Translations under genes and position numbers: made by a program
Source of the DNA: Xanthobacter sp. NM-59
GTDB taxonomy: Bacteria; Pseudomonadota; Alphaproteobacteria; Rhizobiales; Xanthobacteraceae
Assembly: GCF_021401125.1 (NCBI RefSeq)
Contig: NZ_JACBFQ010000003.1
Location: 1 to 64,000 of the forward strand
Reading direction: 5' to 3'
DNA length: 64,000 nt
Shown: positions 1-7,089 of the stretch, piece after piece
Layout: each line of letters begins with the position of its first letter
How positions within the stretch are numbered: position 1 is the stretch's first letter
Notes under the pieces: generated by a model
Seen by the model: the letters and a program-made list of their open reading frames with translations, nothing else
Told to the model about the DNA's origin: nothing
Databases searched by the model: none

Positions 1-735
1 CCGCGCCCGGCAACGGGGAAGATGAGCGCAACATCGGCCGGATAGACCTTTTGGTGCTTCGGGATGCCCACGGCCCAGGTGAGGCCGCGTGTGCTCAGGC
101 CTTGGCGGAAGGAGGCGGACATGCCGTAGCCGGCATCGGCCAGGACCAGTCCGAAACGCACGCCCAGCGCCCTGACGCGATCGATCTCATCAAGGGCGAT
201 CTCAGGCTTGGAGCGCGGTGCCTGGAACCGCTCTGGTACACCGGCGGTGACCATGCGTTCGACATCATCGGTCCAGGTCTGAGGCAGGAACAGGCGCAGG
301 CCCACGGCCACGGGCACCTCGTCCCTCGCGAGTGTGACGGAGACCAAAGTCTGGCAGTTGGCGCGCTTGCCCAGCATGGAGGCGTATTGCGGCGCCACGC
401 CAACCGAATGGCTGCCCTTCTTGGGCAGGCTCGTGTCGTCGATGACGAGGATGGCATCGGGTCCCCCACGAGGCGGTCGGCGGCGCGGGCGAGTTCCGCT
501 TCAAGGGGGCCTCGTCCCATAGACCATCCGAGATGAAGTGGTGGAAGCGGTCATACCGTGTCGGCTCGAGCCGCTCGGCCATGGGCTGCATGCTCTTGCG
601 CTCGCCCGGACCAATCAGCCCCGCCACATAGAGCGGACACATCTGCCGCCGCTTCTTGTGCCCCAGCAGGGCCACGAAGGGCTTCAGAAACTCCCCCAGC
701 GCCTCATCCCAGATCGCCATGGCCTGCGCTCCCAT
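1..735 (-). pseudogene. IS701-family transposase, frameshifted, cut by window edge
   Basis: DDE-type transposase of the IS701 kind, read on the minus strand from an ATG at 735. The first part (DGLWDEAPL by residue 70) stays in one frame. The similarity then moves to a second frame (PLEAELARAADRLVGDP) near 505-515 and to a third frame (DAILVIDDTSLPKKGSHSVG) near 460-465. The third frame continues through NCQTLVSVTLARDEVPVAVG and VLADAGYG to the window start. The IDDTS and ADAGYG segments carry the expected acidic residues of the family. Two frame changes in about 50 bp mean either a dead element or assembly errors. The 3' end of the gene and the far inverted repeat lie outside the window. Confidence 0.8.
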
Positions 736-792
736 CCGGGCGCAAACCTCAACACCTCAACGTTATCAATCCGTTAATCTGCCAAAGTAGTG

Positions 793-858
793 CTAGGCCC
801 CACCAACATTCAGCCCACGCGGCATGCACTTCTGCGCAGCCAGCAACGTGTCGTTCAT
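793..858 (-). pseudogene. 5' stub of a gene interrupted by the IS element
   Basis: On the minus strand an ATG at 858 is preceded by a good ribosome site (GAGGGAG, 4 nt before the ATG). It opens a reading frame MNDTLLAAQKCMPRGLNVGG that hits TAG at 793-795. The stop lies in sequence that reads like an IS701-type end (CTAGCACTACTTTGGCAG), about 60 bp upstream of the transposase start. I read this as the first 20 or so codons of a gene cut by the insertion. The family of the lost gene cannot be recognised from so few residues, and its remainder should lie beyond the left edge of the window. Confidence 0.4.
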
Positions 859-1337
859 GACGCTCCCTCTCCCGTTCTTGTGGGGCAAAATGTGGGGAGC
901 GGGACCGAGCGGCGCGGGGGCCGCGCGGCGATGAGCCGAAAGGTCTCGAACACCAATCCCTTCTACCGCAGGGCCGGTCCCGCCCGATCCCCAGCCCTCT
1001 TCCGCCCGGAGTATGGGGGCAGTCCCGGCGGGGAACGACAGGCATCCAAGGCGTGGAGGCTGTTCCCAGGGCCTTCGCCTCGCCGCCGGGTCCCCACGCC
1101 CAACGTTTTGCCCCAGCCCCTTCCCGGCCGGCGGGAAAGGGCGCGGCGACAGGGACGCTGAATGGCGAACGGCCCCGGCCTCGGCGATAACGGGGCGCAT
1201 GCTGCCTGCGGCCCCGTTGCAGGCCGGCGCCCGCTGGGTTCACCACAGCGCGGCGCGGGCTTGAGCAACAGCCCATGAATGCCGACGACTTCCACTCGCG
1301 TGCCGCAGGCTTCAGGAGCACACCCCGGCGGCCCGCC
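859..1337. other. Intergenic region without a recognisable gene
   Basis: GC-rich stretch between the truncated gene and the ABC exporter. Several overlapping reading frames exist but none has protein-family character or a convincing start. It holds one palindromic repeat copy near 1117-1143 (CCCTTCCC ... GGGAAAGGG) of the type clustered at 6.6-7.0 kb. Confidence 0.5.
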
Positions 1338-3152
1338 CTACCCTGCCGCGTTGAACTGCAGAGCGGCGAGGCGCGCATAAAGCCCGCCTTTGGCCACCAG
1401 CTCGGCATGGCTGCCCTCGTCCACGACGCGGCCTGCCTCCATCACCAAGATGCGGTCGGCGGACAGGACAGTGGCGAGGCGGTGGGCGATCACCAGAGTG
1501 GTGCGCCCCTCCATGGAGCGCTCCAGGGCGGTCTGCACCAGGGTCTCGCTCTCCGCATCAAGGGCGCTGGTGGCCTCGTCCAGCAGCAATATGGGCGCCG
1601 CGCGCAGGATGGCACGGGCGATCACGATGCGCTGGCGCTGGCCGCCCGAAAGGGTGACGCCCCGCTCGCCCACCTGTGTGTCCCAGCCCTGCGGCAGGCG
1701 CGCCACGAACTCGTCCACCAGGGCCGCGCGGCCGGCGGCTTCCACCTCCGCGTCGGTGGCATCGGGTCGGCCGAGGCGGATATTGCCGCGCACCGTGTCC
1801 GCGAAAATGGCCACCTCCTGCGGCACCAGCGCCATTTGGTGGCGCACCGCCACCGGATCGCAGGCGTGAATGTCGATACCGTCGAAGGTGATGCGGCCCG
1901 CCTGCGGATCGTAGAAGCGCTCCAGCAGCTGGAATACCGTGCTCTTGCCCGCCCCCGAGGGGCCCACCAGCGCCACCCGCTCGCCGGGGCGGATCTCGAA
2001 CGCGATATTGTGCAGCGCATTGGCATCAGGCCGGCTGGGATAGGCGAAACTCACCTCCTCGAACCGGATGGCCCCCGCGATGCGCGCCGGCAGCGCCGTG
2101 GGCTTCGCCGGCGCCTTCACCTGCGGCTGCACCTTCAGGAGCTCGGCGATGCGCTCGGCGGCGCCGGCGGCGGCGGACGCCTCGCCCCAGGTCTGGGAGA
2201 GATCGCCCAAAGACGACGCCGCCAGCACCGCATAAAGGACGAATTGGCTGAGGGCGCCGGCGCTCATGGTGCCGTTGAGCACCGACTGGGCGCCCACCCA
2301 CAGCACCACCACGATGGAGGCGAACACCAGGAAGATGCCGATGGCAGTGAGAATGGCCCGCGCCCGGCTTGCCTCCTGCGCCGCTCCGAAGGCCCGTTCC
2401 ACCGCCCCGCCAAAGCGCGCCAGGGCCGCGCCCTCGGCGGTGGAAGCCTGGAGCGAGCGCATGGCGCCCAAAGCCTCGGCCGCATAGGCGGAAGCATCCG
2501 CCAGGGTGTCCTGGGCGGCGCGCGAGCGGCTGCGCACCTTGCGACCCGCCGCCACCAGCGGCAGCACGATGATGGGAATGGCGATGAGCACGAGGCCGGA
2601 GAGATGGGCGCTCGTCACCACCATCATGATGATGGAGCCGAGGCACAGCACGAGATTGCGCAAAGCGGTGGAGGCCGAGGCACCCACCGCCGCCTTGATC
2701 TGCGTGGTGTCGGCCGTCAGCCGCGAGGTCAGCTCGCCGGAACGGGCGGTATCATAAAAAGCGCCGTCCAGGGTCACGAGGCGGGCGAACACCGCCGTGC
2801 GCAAGTCCGACACCACCCGCTCGCCCAAGGTGGTGACGAGGTAGTAGCGGGCGGCGGACGCAGCGGCGAGCACGGCCACCACCGCCACCAGCACCTCGAA
2901 ATAGCGATCCACCAGCCCCGCCTGGTCGGCGGCAAAGCCGAAATCGATCATCCGCCGCACGGCGAGCGGCAGCGCCAGGGTCGCGAGGGCGGCAATCAGG
3001 ATCGCGCCGAGCGCCGCGAGCAATCGCCCGCGATAGCGCACGAGATGGGGCCACAATCCCTTCAGGGGGCCGAGGGAGCGTCGCTTGGGCCGCGCATTCT
3101 CTTCAAATGCAGGTTGGGCGGCGGGTTCGGGGGCAAGGTCGGCTTGTGTCAA
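1338..3152 (-). CDS. ABC exporter with fused membrane and ATPase domains (MsbA/LmrA type)
   Basis: A 604-residue half-transporter, expected to work as a homodimer in the inner membrane. Residues about 25-320 form the six-helix exporter domain, with hydrophobic stretches such as LAALGAILIAALATLALPLA and YYLVTTLGERVV. The C-terminal half is the ATPase: Walker A GPSGAGKST near residue 395, signature LSGGQRQR near 500, Walker B ILLLDEATSALD just after it, and H-loop VIAHRL. Length fits the lipid/drug exporter family. The substrate cannot be told from sequence; lipid, peptide or drug export are all possible. It is transcribed divergently from rpmE with about 110 bp between the starts. Confidence 0.9.
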   Translation of the reverse strand: MTQADLAPEPAAQPAFEENARPKRRSLGPLKGLWPHLVRYRGRLLAALGAILIAALATLALPLAVRRMIDFGFAADQAGLVDRYFEVLVAVVAVLAAASAARYYLVTTLGERVVSDLRTAVFARLVTLDGAFYDTARSGELTSRLTADTTQIKAAVGASASTALRNLVLCLGSIIMMVVTSAHLSGLVLIAIPIIVLPLVAAGRKVRSRSRAAQDTLADASAYAAEALGAMRSLQASTAEGAALARFGGAVERAFGAAQEASRARAILTAIGIFLVFASIVVVLWVGAQSVLNGTMSAGALSQFVLYAVLAASSLGDLSQTWGEASAAAGAAERIAELLKVQPQVKAPAKPTALPARIAGAIRFEEVSFAYPSRPDANALHNIAFEIRPGERVALVGPSGAGKSTVFQLLERFYDPQAGRITFDGIDIHACDPVAVRHQMALVPQEVAIFADTVRGNIRLGRPDATDAEVEAAGRAALVDEFVARLPQGWDTQVGERGVTLSGGQRQRIVIARAILRAAPILLLDEATSALDAESETLVQTALERSMEGRTTLVIAHRLATVLSADRILVMEAGRVVDEGSHAELVAKGGLYARLAALQFNAAG

Positions 3153-3262
3153 AGGTGGCTCTCAGCTATAGACCCGCCACTTCCGGCAGGAAACGAATTT
3201 GAGCGCGTCGGGAATTTACGGGATCGTCCCGTGAGCCCGGCGAGGCCAAAAGGATTGAGACA

Positions 3263-3487
3263 ATGAAGAGCGATATCCATCCCGACTACCACTTCATCAA
3301 GGTGGTGATGACGGACGGCAGCGAGTACACGACCCGGTCGACCTACGGCAAGGACGGTGACACCCTCCAGCTCGACATCGATCCGCGTACCCATCCGGCC
3401 TGGACCGGCGGCACCCAGCAGCTGATGGACCGCGGCGGCCGCGTGTCCCGCTTCAAGAACAAGTTCGGCGCGCTGCTCAAGGGCTGA
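3263..3487 (+). CDS. rpmE: 50S ribosomal protein L31
   Basis: A 74-residue protein beginning [19 protein letters not shown], the typical L31 start, with the WTGG and FKNKFG segments of the family in the C-terminal half. It sits at the central protuberance of the large subunit and bridges to the small subunit. The zinc-binding cysteines of C+ L31 proteins are absent, so this is the zinc-independent form usual in alphaproteobacteria. The ATG at 3263 sits a few bases after GAGACA. Two hairpins follow within 200 bp of the stop, consistent with transcription ending there. Confidence 0.95.
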   Translation: MKSDIHPDYHFIKVVMTDGSEYTTRSTYGKDGDTLQLDIDPRTHPAWTGGTQQLMDRGGRVSRFKNKFGALLKG

Positions 3488-3594
3488 GCCCCGACCGCGC
3501 CCGTGCCTTTGGGAGAGCTGCGCGCCCGCGCCGCAGCTTCCCTCACGCAGGTGTGAAACACCAAAGGGCGCCAGGAAGCGCAACGATCCGGCCA

Positions 3595-3616
3595 AAGGCC
3601 CGCTCTCGCGGGCCTT
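3595..3616 (+). terminator. Hairpin downstream of rpmE
   Basis: Perfect 9-bp stem AAGGCCCGC / GCGGGCCTT with a 4-nt loop, followed by mixed sequence rather than a long T run. It probably works together with the second hairpin at 3650. Confidence 0.5.
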
Positions 3617-3649
3617 GCCTCCGCAAGGGGCGTTTTCGGAACCGACGAC

Positions 3650-3687
3650 AAGCCGCGTGCATCCCACGGATGCCCACGCGGCTTTTT
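3650..3687 (+). terminator. Rho-independent terminator after rpmE
   Basis: Stem AAGCCGCGTG / CACGCGGCTT (10 bp) with extra inner pairing CAT / ATG, closing into five T residues (CTTTTTGC). Classic terminator shape about 160 bp after the rpmE stop. Confidence 0.75.
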
Positions 3688-4305
3688 GCTTTTGAGCGCC
3701 CCTGCGGTGCGCGCGATCTGAGCCAGTCGCCGCGATGATGCCAGGCGCTGTGGGGGCAACAGCTGATGGCGTAGCTTTTCCGCCCCCAAGGGGGGCTCAG
3801 GGGCGGGCCGGAGCGCGGCTCCCACGGGCTTTTGCACCTTCCGCCGTGTCGCGGGAAAGCGGAAAGGCTCTGGAATCAACCGATATTCAGGAGGCAAGCG
3901 GAGGCTGGAGCCTCACTCCCGACAGCTGACCAGGGGCTATGACCGCCTCGATGGCTGCGGAGTTCGAAAGGCAGGCCGCCGCAGATTTCCGAGCCGTTGC
4001 CTCACATCGCCGCCGTATCGCTTCAGCTTCTCATGGAAGCGCTAAAGCAACCTATCCTTTTGTTTTTGCGCAGCTCTTTCACGCGAACCGCTTTCCCCTT
4101 CGCTCGGAAACGCCCTGAGCCCGCATTCCGAACGCCGGCGCCCTCCCCTGCGGGCGAGAGAGGCGGCCCCCGCGCAAGATGCCTCCCGGTGCCCGGCCAG
4201 GAGGCCATCGCTGATGCTGAAGGTCGATCCTCGCGGTTTTTTACGCGCGGTCCTTCGGAAATCCGGCGTCTGCTTTGCTTGGCGTCTGCTTTGCTTGAAA
4301 GCGCC
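3688..4305. other. Intergenic region carrying a dispersed repeat
   Basis: No gene seen. It contains one copy of the dispersed repeat described at 4035-4113 and a REP-like palindrome at about 4141-4163 (CCCTCCCC...CGAGAGAGG). The rest is non-coding in appearance. Confidence 0.5.
4035..4113 (-). repeat. Dispersed intergenic element, copy 1
   Basis: Read on the minus strand it goes GCGTTTCC-GAGCGAAG-GGGAAA-GCGGTTCGCGTGAA ... AACAAAAGGATAG ... GCTTTAGCG. Copies with the same order of short conserved blocks lie at 6481-6550 and 18553-18631, with a shorter one at 53176-53215. The ends are similar to each other in inverted form (GGAAGCGCTAAAGC / GCGTTTCC), suggesting a folding or mobile origin. Confidence 0.5.
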
Positions 4306-4905
4306 CTAAGCGTCGTTCTCAGGGGTCACCAGGCGCAGCCGGGGACGCGCTGGAGCCGATGGCTCCTCAAGGTCCGTCTCGCCATTGAGGGACCATGGCC
4401 CCACCGCATCCAGCCCTGCGGGCAGCTCGGTGGTCTCGAAGGCCAGCGTGTCCAAAAGCGCCAGCACCTGGGCGGCGAGGCCGGAAACCTGAAGCAGCAC
4501 CACTTGAAGGGCGGGAGCCCGTGCACCGCGCAAGGCCGGCGTAAGCACTTGCGCCACCTGCTCCGGCAGATGCAGCCGCTCGGCTTCATCGCACGCAGGC
4601 GTCGGCGCCATGTCACCTTCGGCCACGGCGCGCAGCAGCATCAATGCGGTGGACAGATCCAGCAGGAGAACGGAGAGGCCGCCACGTCCGGCCCCATCGA
4701 GCCCAACGGTGACGCGGTCATCGGCGAGACGCGCGCGCGCCTCGGCCAGCAGCGCCATGCCGCCCGCGAACACCGGCTCCAGAGCCGCCGACACCGTTCC
4801 CGCGTTTTGTCCCACGCGCCGCCACCTCTCCGCCATCCGCCTTCGCGCGGCGCCACATGACGCCGCCGCGCGCAAAAGGTAAAGGCCGCTAAAGGCGCGC
4901 CCCAT
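4306..4905 (-). CDS. Hypothetical protein, possible CtrA target
   Basis: Minus-strand frame rich in Ala/Leu with helical character (ALEPVFAGGMALLAEARARL, LSVLLLDLSTALMLLRAVAE) and a polar C-terminus ending RLRLVTPENDA. No family is recognised. The frame extends to a GTG at 5022, but a CtrA-type site at 5051-5066 would place a transcript start near 5020, so an internal ATG is more likely. I list the ATG at 4905 (199 residues); the ATG at 4836 (176 residues, MAERWRRVGQNAG) is equally possible, and neither has a good ribosome site. Transmembrane segments are not obvious. The coding call rests on frame length and protein-like composition. Confidence 0.5.
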   Translation of the reverse strand: MGRAFSGLYLLRAAASCGAARRRMAERWRRVGQNAGTVSAALEPVFAGGMALLAEARARLADDRVTVGLDGAGRGGLSVLLLDLSTALMLLRAVAEGDMAPTPACDEAERLHLPEQVAQVLTPALRGARAPALQVVLLQVSGLAAQVLALLDTLAFETTELPAGLDAVGPWSLNGETDLEEPSAPARPRLRLVTPENDA

Positions 4906-5050
4906 GGGGAAACCGGGCACGAGAGGGGCGAAAGGAGCCCTTCGAAAGAGGAGCCGCCTTGCGGCGGCTCGTGAGTCTGACAGGGAGAGTTGCCAGAAGT
5001 CCGGGGCTAAAGCTCCATGCACCGGACAGACGCAGTTTCACACCGCAGGG

Positions 5051-5066
5051 TTAACGCGAAGTTAAC
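5051..5066 (-). promoter_or_regulatory. CtrA-type binding site
   Basis: TTAACGCGAAGTTAAC matches TTAA-N7-TTAA(C) exactly and reads as a site on both strands. It lies downstream of the DUF1192 gene and upstream of the unknown gene ending at 4306, at the right distance to overlap a -35 region for that gene. CtrA is the cell-cycle and motility response regulator of alphaproteobacteria; binding here is inference. Confidence 0.5.
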
Positions 5067-5141
5067 GATCCCGTGGCAGGCACGGCCCACGTCCAGTTGC
5101 CTCAATCTACGGGCGGCAAACGATTCGCCGCGCCTCCCGCG

Positions 5142-5330
5142 CTAGAACTTGAAGGCGGCGTCCGCGGCGGCACGGGAGGCCTCCTTCTTCGCGAGGGCGG
5201 CTTCCAGGCGCACAATCTCGCCTTTGAGCGCCTCGATGCGCTCCCTGATCTCATCCACCGAGAGGCGCGACACATCCACACCCACCAAGGGATCGGACGG
5301 TGGCGCCGGCCGTTCCTCGTCCATGCTCAT
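5142..5330 (-). CDS. DUF1192 family protein
   Basis: A short acidic protein of 62 residues ending KKEASRAAADAAFKF, with the family core LSVDEIRERIEALKGEIVRLEAAL. That core is a heptad-like helix expected to form a coiled coil. The frame is open to 5378, but the family usually begins with a short acidic segment, so MSMDEERPAPP (5330) or MDEERP (5324) is the better start. It lies divergent to the quinone oxidoreductase gene, a neighbourhood seen in other Hyphomicrobiales. Function unknown. Confidence 0.8.
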   Translation of the reverse strand: MSMDEERPAPPSDPLVGVDVSRLSVDEIRERIEALKGEIVRLEAALAKKEASRAAADAAFKF

Positions 5331-5462
5331 CCTCCTCTCGCTGCTCCTCCGCATGTTAGCGGGCCCTCCTTCCGCCATGAAGGGGGCTGCTGAAGGGGCA
5401 GTGCTTTGCGTCCGTCGGCGGCGGGGCTACAAAGCGCCACCTGAGCCTTTGGGAGCCTTGCC

Positions 5463-6470
5463 ATGACAGAGCCGGCCGTGCCCGCCACCATGACCGCCAT
5501 CGCCATTTCCAAGCCCGGCGGCCCCGAAGTTCTGGTGCCGGAGCAGCGCCCGGTTCCCCGGCCGTCCCCCGGCGAGGTGCTGCTGAAGGTGGAGGCGGCC
5601 GGCGTGAACCGGCCCGACGTGATGCAGCGCCGCGGCCTTTATCCGCCGCCGGCCGGCGCCTCCGACATTCCCGGCCTGGAGATTGCCGGCACGGTGGTGG
5701 CGCTGGGCGAAGGCGCGAGCCACTTCAAGATCGGCGATCGCCTGTGCGCCCTCGTCTCGGGCGGCGGCTATGCGGAATATTGCACGGCGCCGGAAGCCAC
5801 CTGCCTGCCCATCCCCACCGGCCTTTCCGCCCCCGAGGCCGCGGCCCTGCCCGAAACGGTCTTCACCGTGTGGAGCAATGTGTTCGAGCGCGGCGGGCTT
5901 AAGGCCGGCGAGTGGCTGCTGGTGCATGGCGGCAGCAGCGGCATAGGCACCACCGCCATCCAGCTCGCCAAGGCCTTCGGCGCGCGGGTGATCGTGACCG
6001 CGGGCTCCGACGAGAAATGCGACGCCTGCCTGAAGCTGGGCGCCGACGTGGCGGTGAACTACAACACCAAGGACTTCGTGCCCGAGGTGAAGAGCGCCAC
6101 CGCCGGCAAGGGCGCCAACGTGATTCTCGATATCATCGGCGGCCCCTACATCCAGAAGAATTACGAGGCCGCCGCCGTCGACGGGCGCATCGTGCAGATC
6201 GCCTTCCAGAAGGGGTCCAAGGCCGAGGTGGACTTCATGCGCGTGATGCTGAAGCGCCTCACCCACACCGGCTCCACCCTGCGCTCGCGCCCGCTCTCGG
6301 AAAAGGCGGCGCTGTCCGCGGCCGTGGTGGAGAAGGTGTGGCCACTGGTGACGGCGGGAACCGTGCGCCCGGTGATGGACCAGGCCTTCCCCCTGAAGGA
6401 CGCCGCAGCCGCCCACGCCCGCATGGATTCCAGCGCGCATATCGGCAAGATCGTGCTCACCGTCGGCTGA
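5463..6470 (+). CDS. NAD(P)H-quinone oxidoreductase, PIG3/QOR family
   Basis: A 335-residue zinc-free medium-chain reductase. The N-terminal GroES-like half (AGVNRPDVMQRRGLYPPPAG, GLEIAGTVVALG) is followed by a Rossmann domain with the NADPH-binding HGGSSGIGTTAIQLAKAFGA near residues 157-176. The cysteine ligands of zinc alcohol dehydrogenases are missing, as expected for QOR/PIG3 proteins that reduce quinones or conjugated carbonyls using NADPH. The ATG at 5463 has GGGAG 8 nt upstream, which favours it over the internal ATG at 5490. Cytoplasmic; the natural substrate is not predictable. Confidence 0.9.
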   Translation: MTEPAVPATMTAIAISKPGGPEVLVPEQRPVPRPSPGEVLLKVEAAGVNRPDVMQRRGLYPPPAGASDIPGLEIAGTVVALGEGASHFKIGDRLCALVSGGGYAEYCTAPEATCLPIPTGLSAPEAAALPETVFTVWSNVFERGGLKAGEWLLVHGGSSGIGTTAIQLAKAFGARVIVTAGSDEKCDACLKLGADVAVNYNTKDFVPEVKSATAGKGANVILDIIGGPYIQKNYEAAAVDGRIVQIAFQKGSKAEVDFMRVMLKRLTHTGSTLRSRPLSEKAALSAAVVEKVWPLVTAGTVRPVMDQAFPLKDAAAAHARMDSSAHIGKIVLTVG

Positions 6471-6480
6471 GCGTTGCCGA

Positions 6481-6550
6481 GGGAAGTGGGCACCGGTTCG
6501 CACGAAGGAAACGCATGCGAACGAAAGGATAGACCGCTTCAGCGTTTCCA
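6481..6550 (+). repeat. Dispersed intergenic element, copy 2
   Basis: Order of blocks: GGGAAGTGGG, CACCGGTTCGCACGAAGGAA, ACGCATGCGAACGAAAGGATAG, GCTTCAGCGTTTCC. The same blocks in the same order form the minus-strand copy at 4035-4113. Confidence 0.5.
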
Positions 6551-6627
6551 AAAAACGTGAGAGGCGGTCAAAGCGCGGGGACGACGAGAGGCGCCCCCGC
6601 GGTGCGCGCGACCAGGCACGGCATCCC

Positions 6628-7037
6628 TCGCCCCCTCTCCCACGCGGGTGAGGGCCGGCGCGTTGAAGCCCGAAATGCCGCTTTTGAGCGGATGACGGCC
6701 CTCCAGGTCCGATCAACGTTCAAGAACAGCGGTTTGCCGACGGCGCGTTCCCTCTCCCGCTTGCGAGGAAGAGGGATGGAGGGGACAGGACCGCTTGGAC
6801 CGTGACCGCCTCAGCGGTGCAAAGATTTGAGATGCAAGACTTTTGGGACTTTCGAGGCGGTGCCATTCGCCGTGCCGCCGGGGGGCACTTTCCCGCCGTT
6901 TTGCCCCCCAACCCTCCCCGAAAACCGGAGAGGAAGCCGCGCCACGCGCATTGAATGGCGACAGGCCTGAGGGCGCCGACGAATCTGGCCACCACGCCTC
7001 TCCCCGCTTCCCGCCCTCCCCCGCAAGCGGGAGAAGG
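6628..7037. repeat. Cluster of four REP-like palindromes
   Basis: Four imperfect inverted repeats with the core CCCTCTCCCGC-TTGC-GGGAGAGGG in varied form: CCCTCTCCCACGCGGGTGAGGG, CCCTCTCCCGCTTGCGAGGA, CCCTCCCCGAAAACCGGAGAGG and CCCTCCCCCGCAAGCGGGAG. Their place between convergent 3' ends is typical of REP/BIME-like elements. Confidence 0.55.
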
Positions 7038-7089
7038 CACACGAATTGGGGACGCGCGGCGGGGGCCTTGCGGACCGAAGGGGGCCGGC

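Larger units (their letters stand above)
6471..7089. other. Convergent intergenic region packed with repeats
   Basis: About 620 bp between the 3' ends of two convergent genes. It holds one copy of the dispersed element (6481-6550) and four short palindromes of the CCCTCTCCCGC...GGGAGAGGG type at about 6628-6655, 6749-6782, 6912-6938 and 7013-7037. No gene is visible. Confidence 0.6.

Noticed and set aside
1275..3266. A 663-codon plus-strand frame
   Set aside because: Antisense shadow of the ABC exporter, full of His/Gly/Arg and without any domain.
6628..6655. Kinship between REP-like palindromes and the CRISPR repeat (both hold TCCCACGCGGG)
   Set aside because: Only 11 bases shared in GC-rich palindromes; chance is enough.
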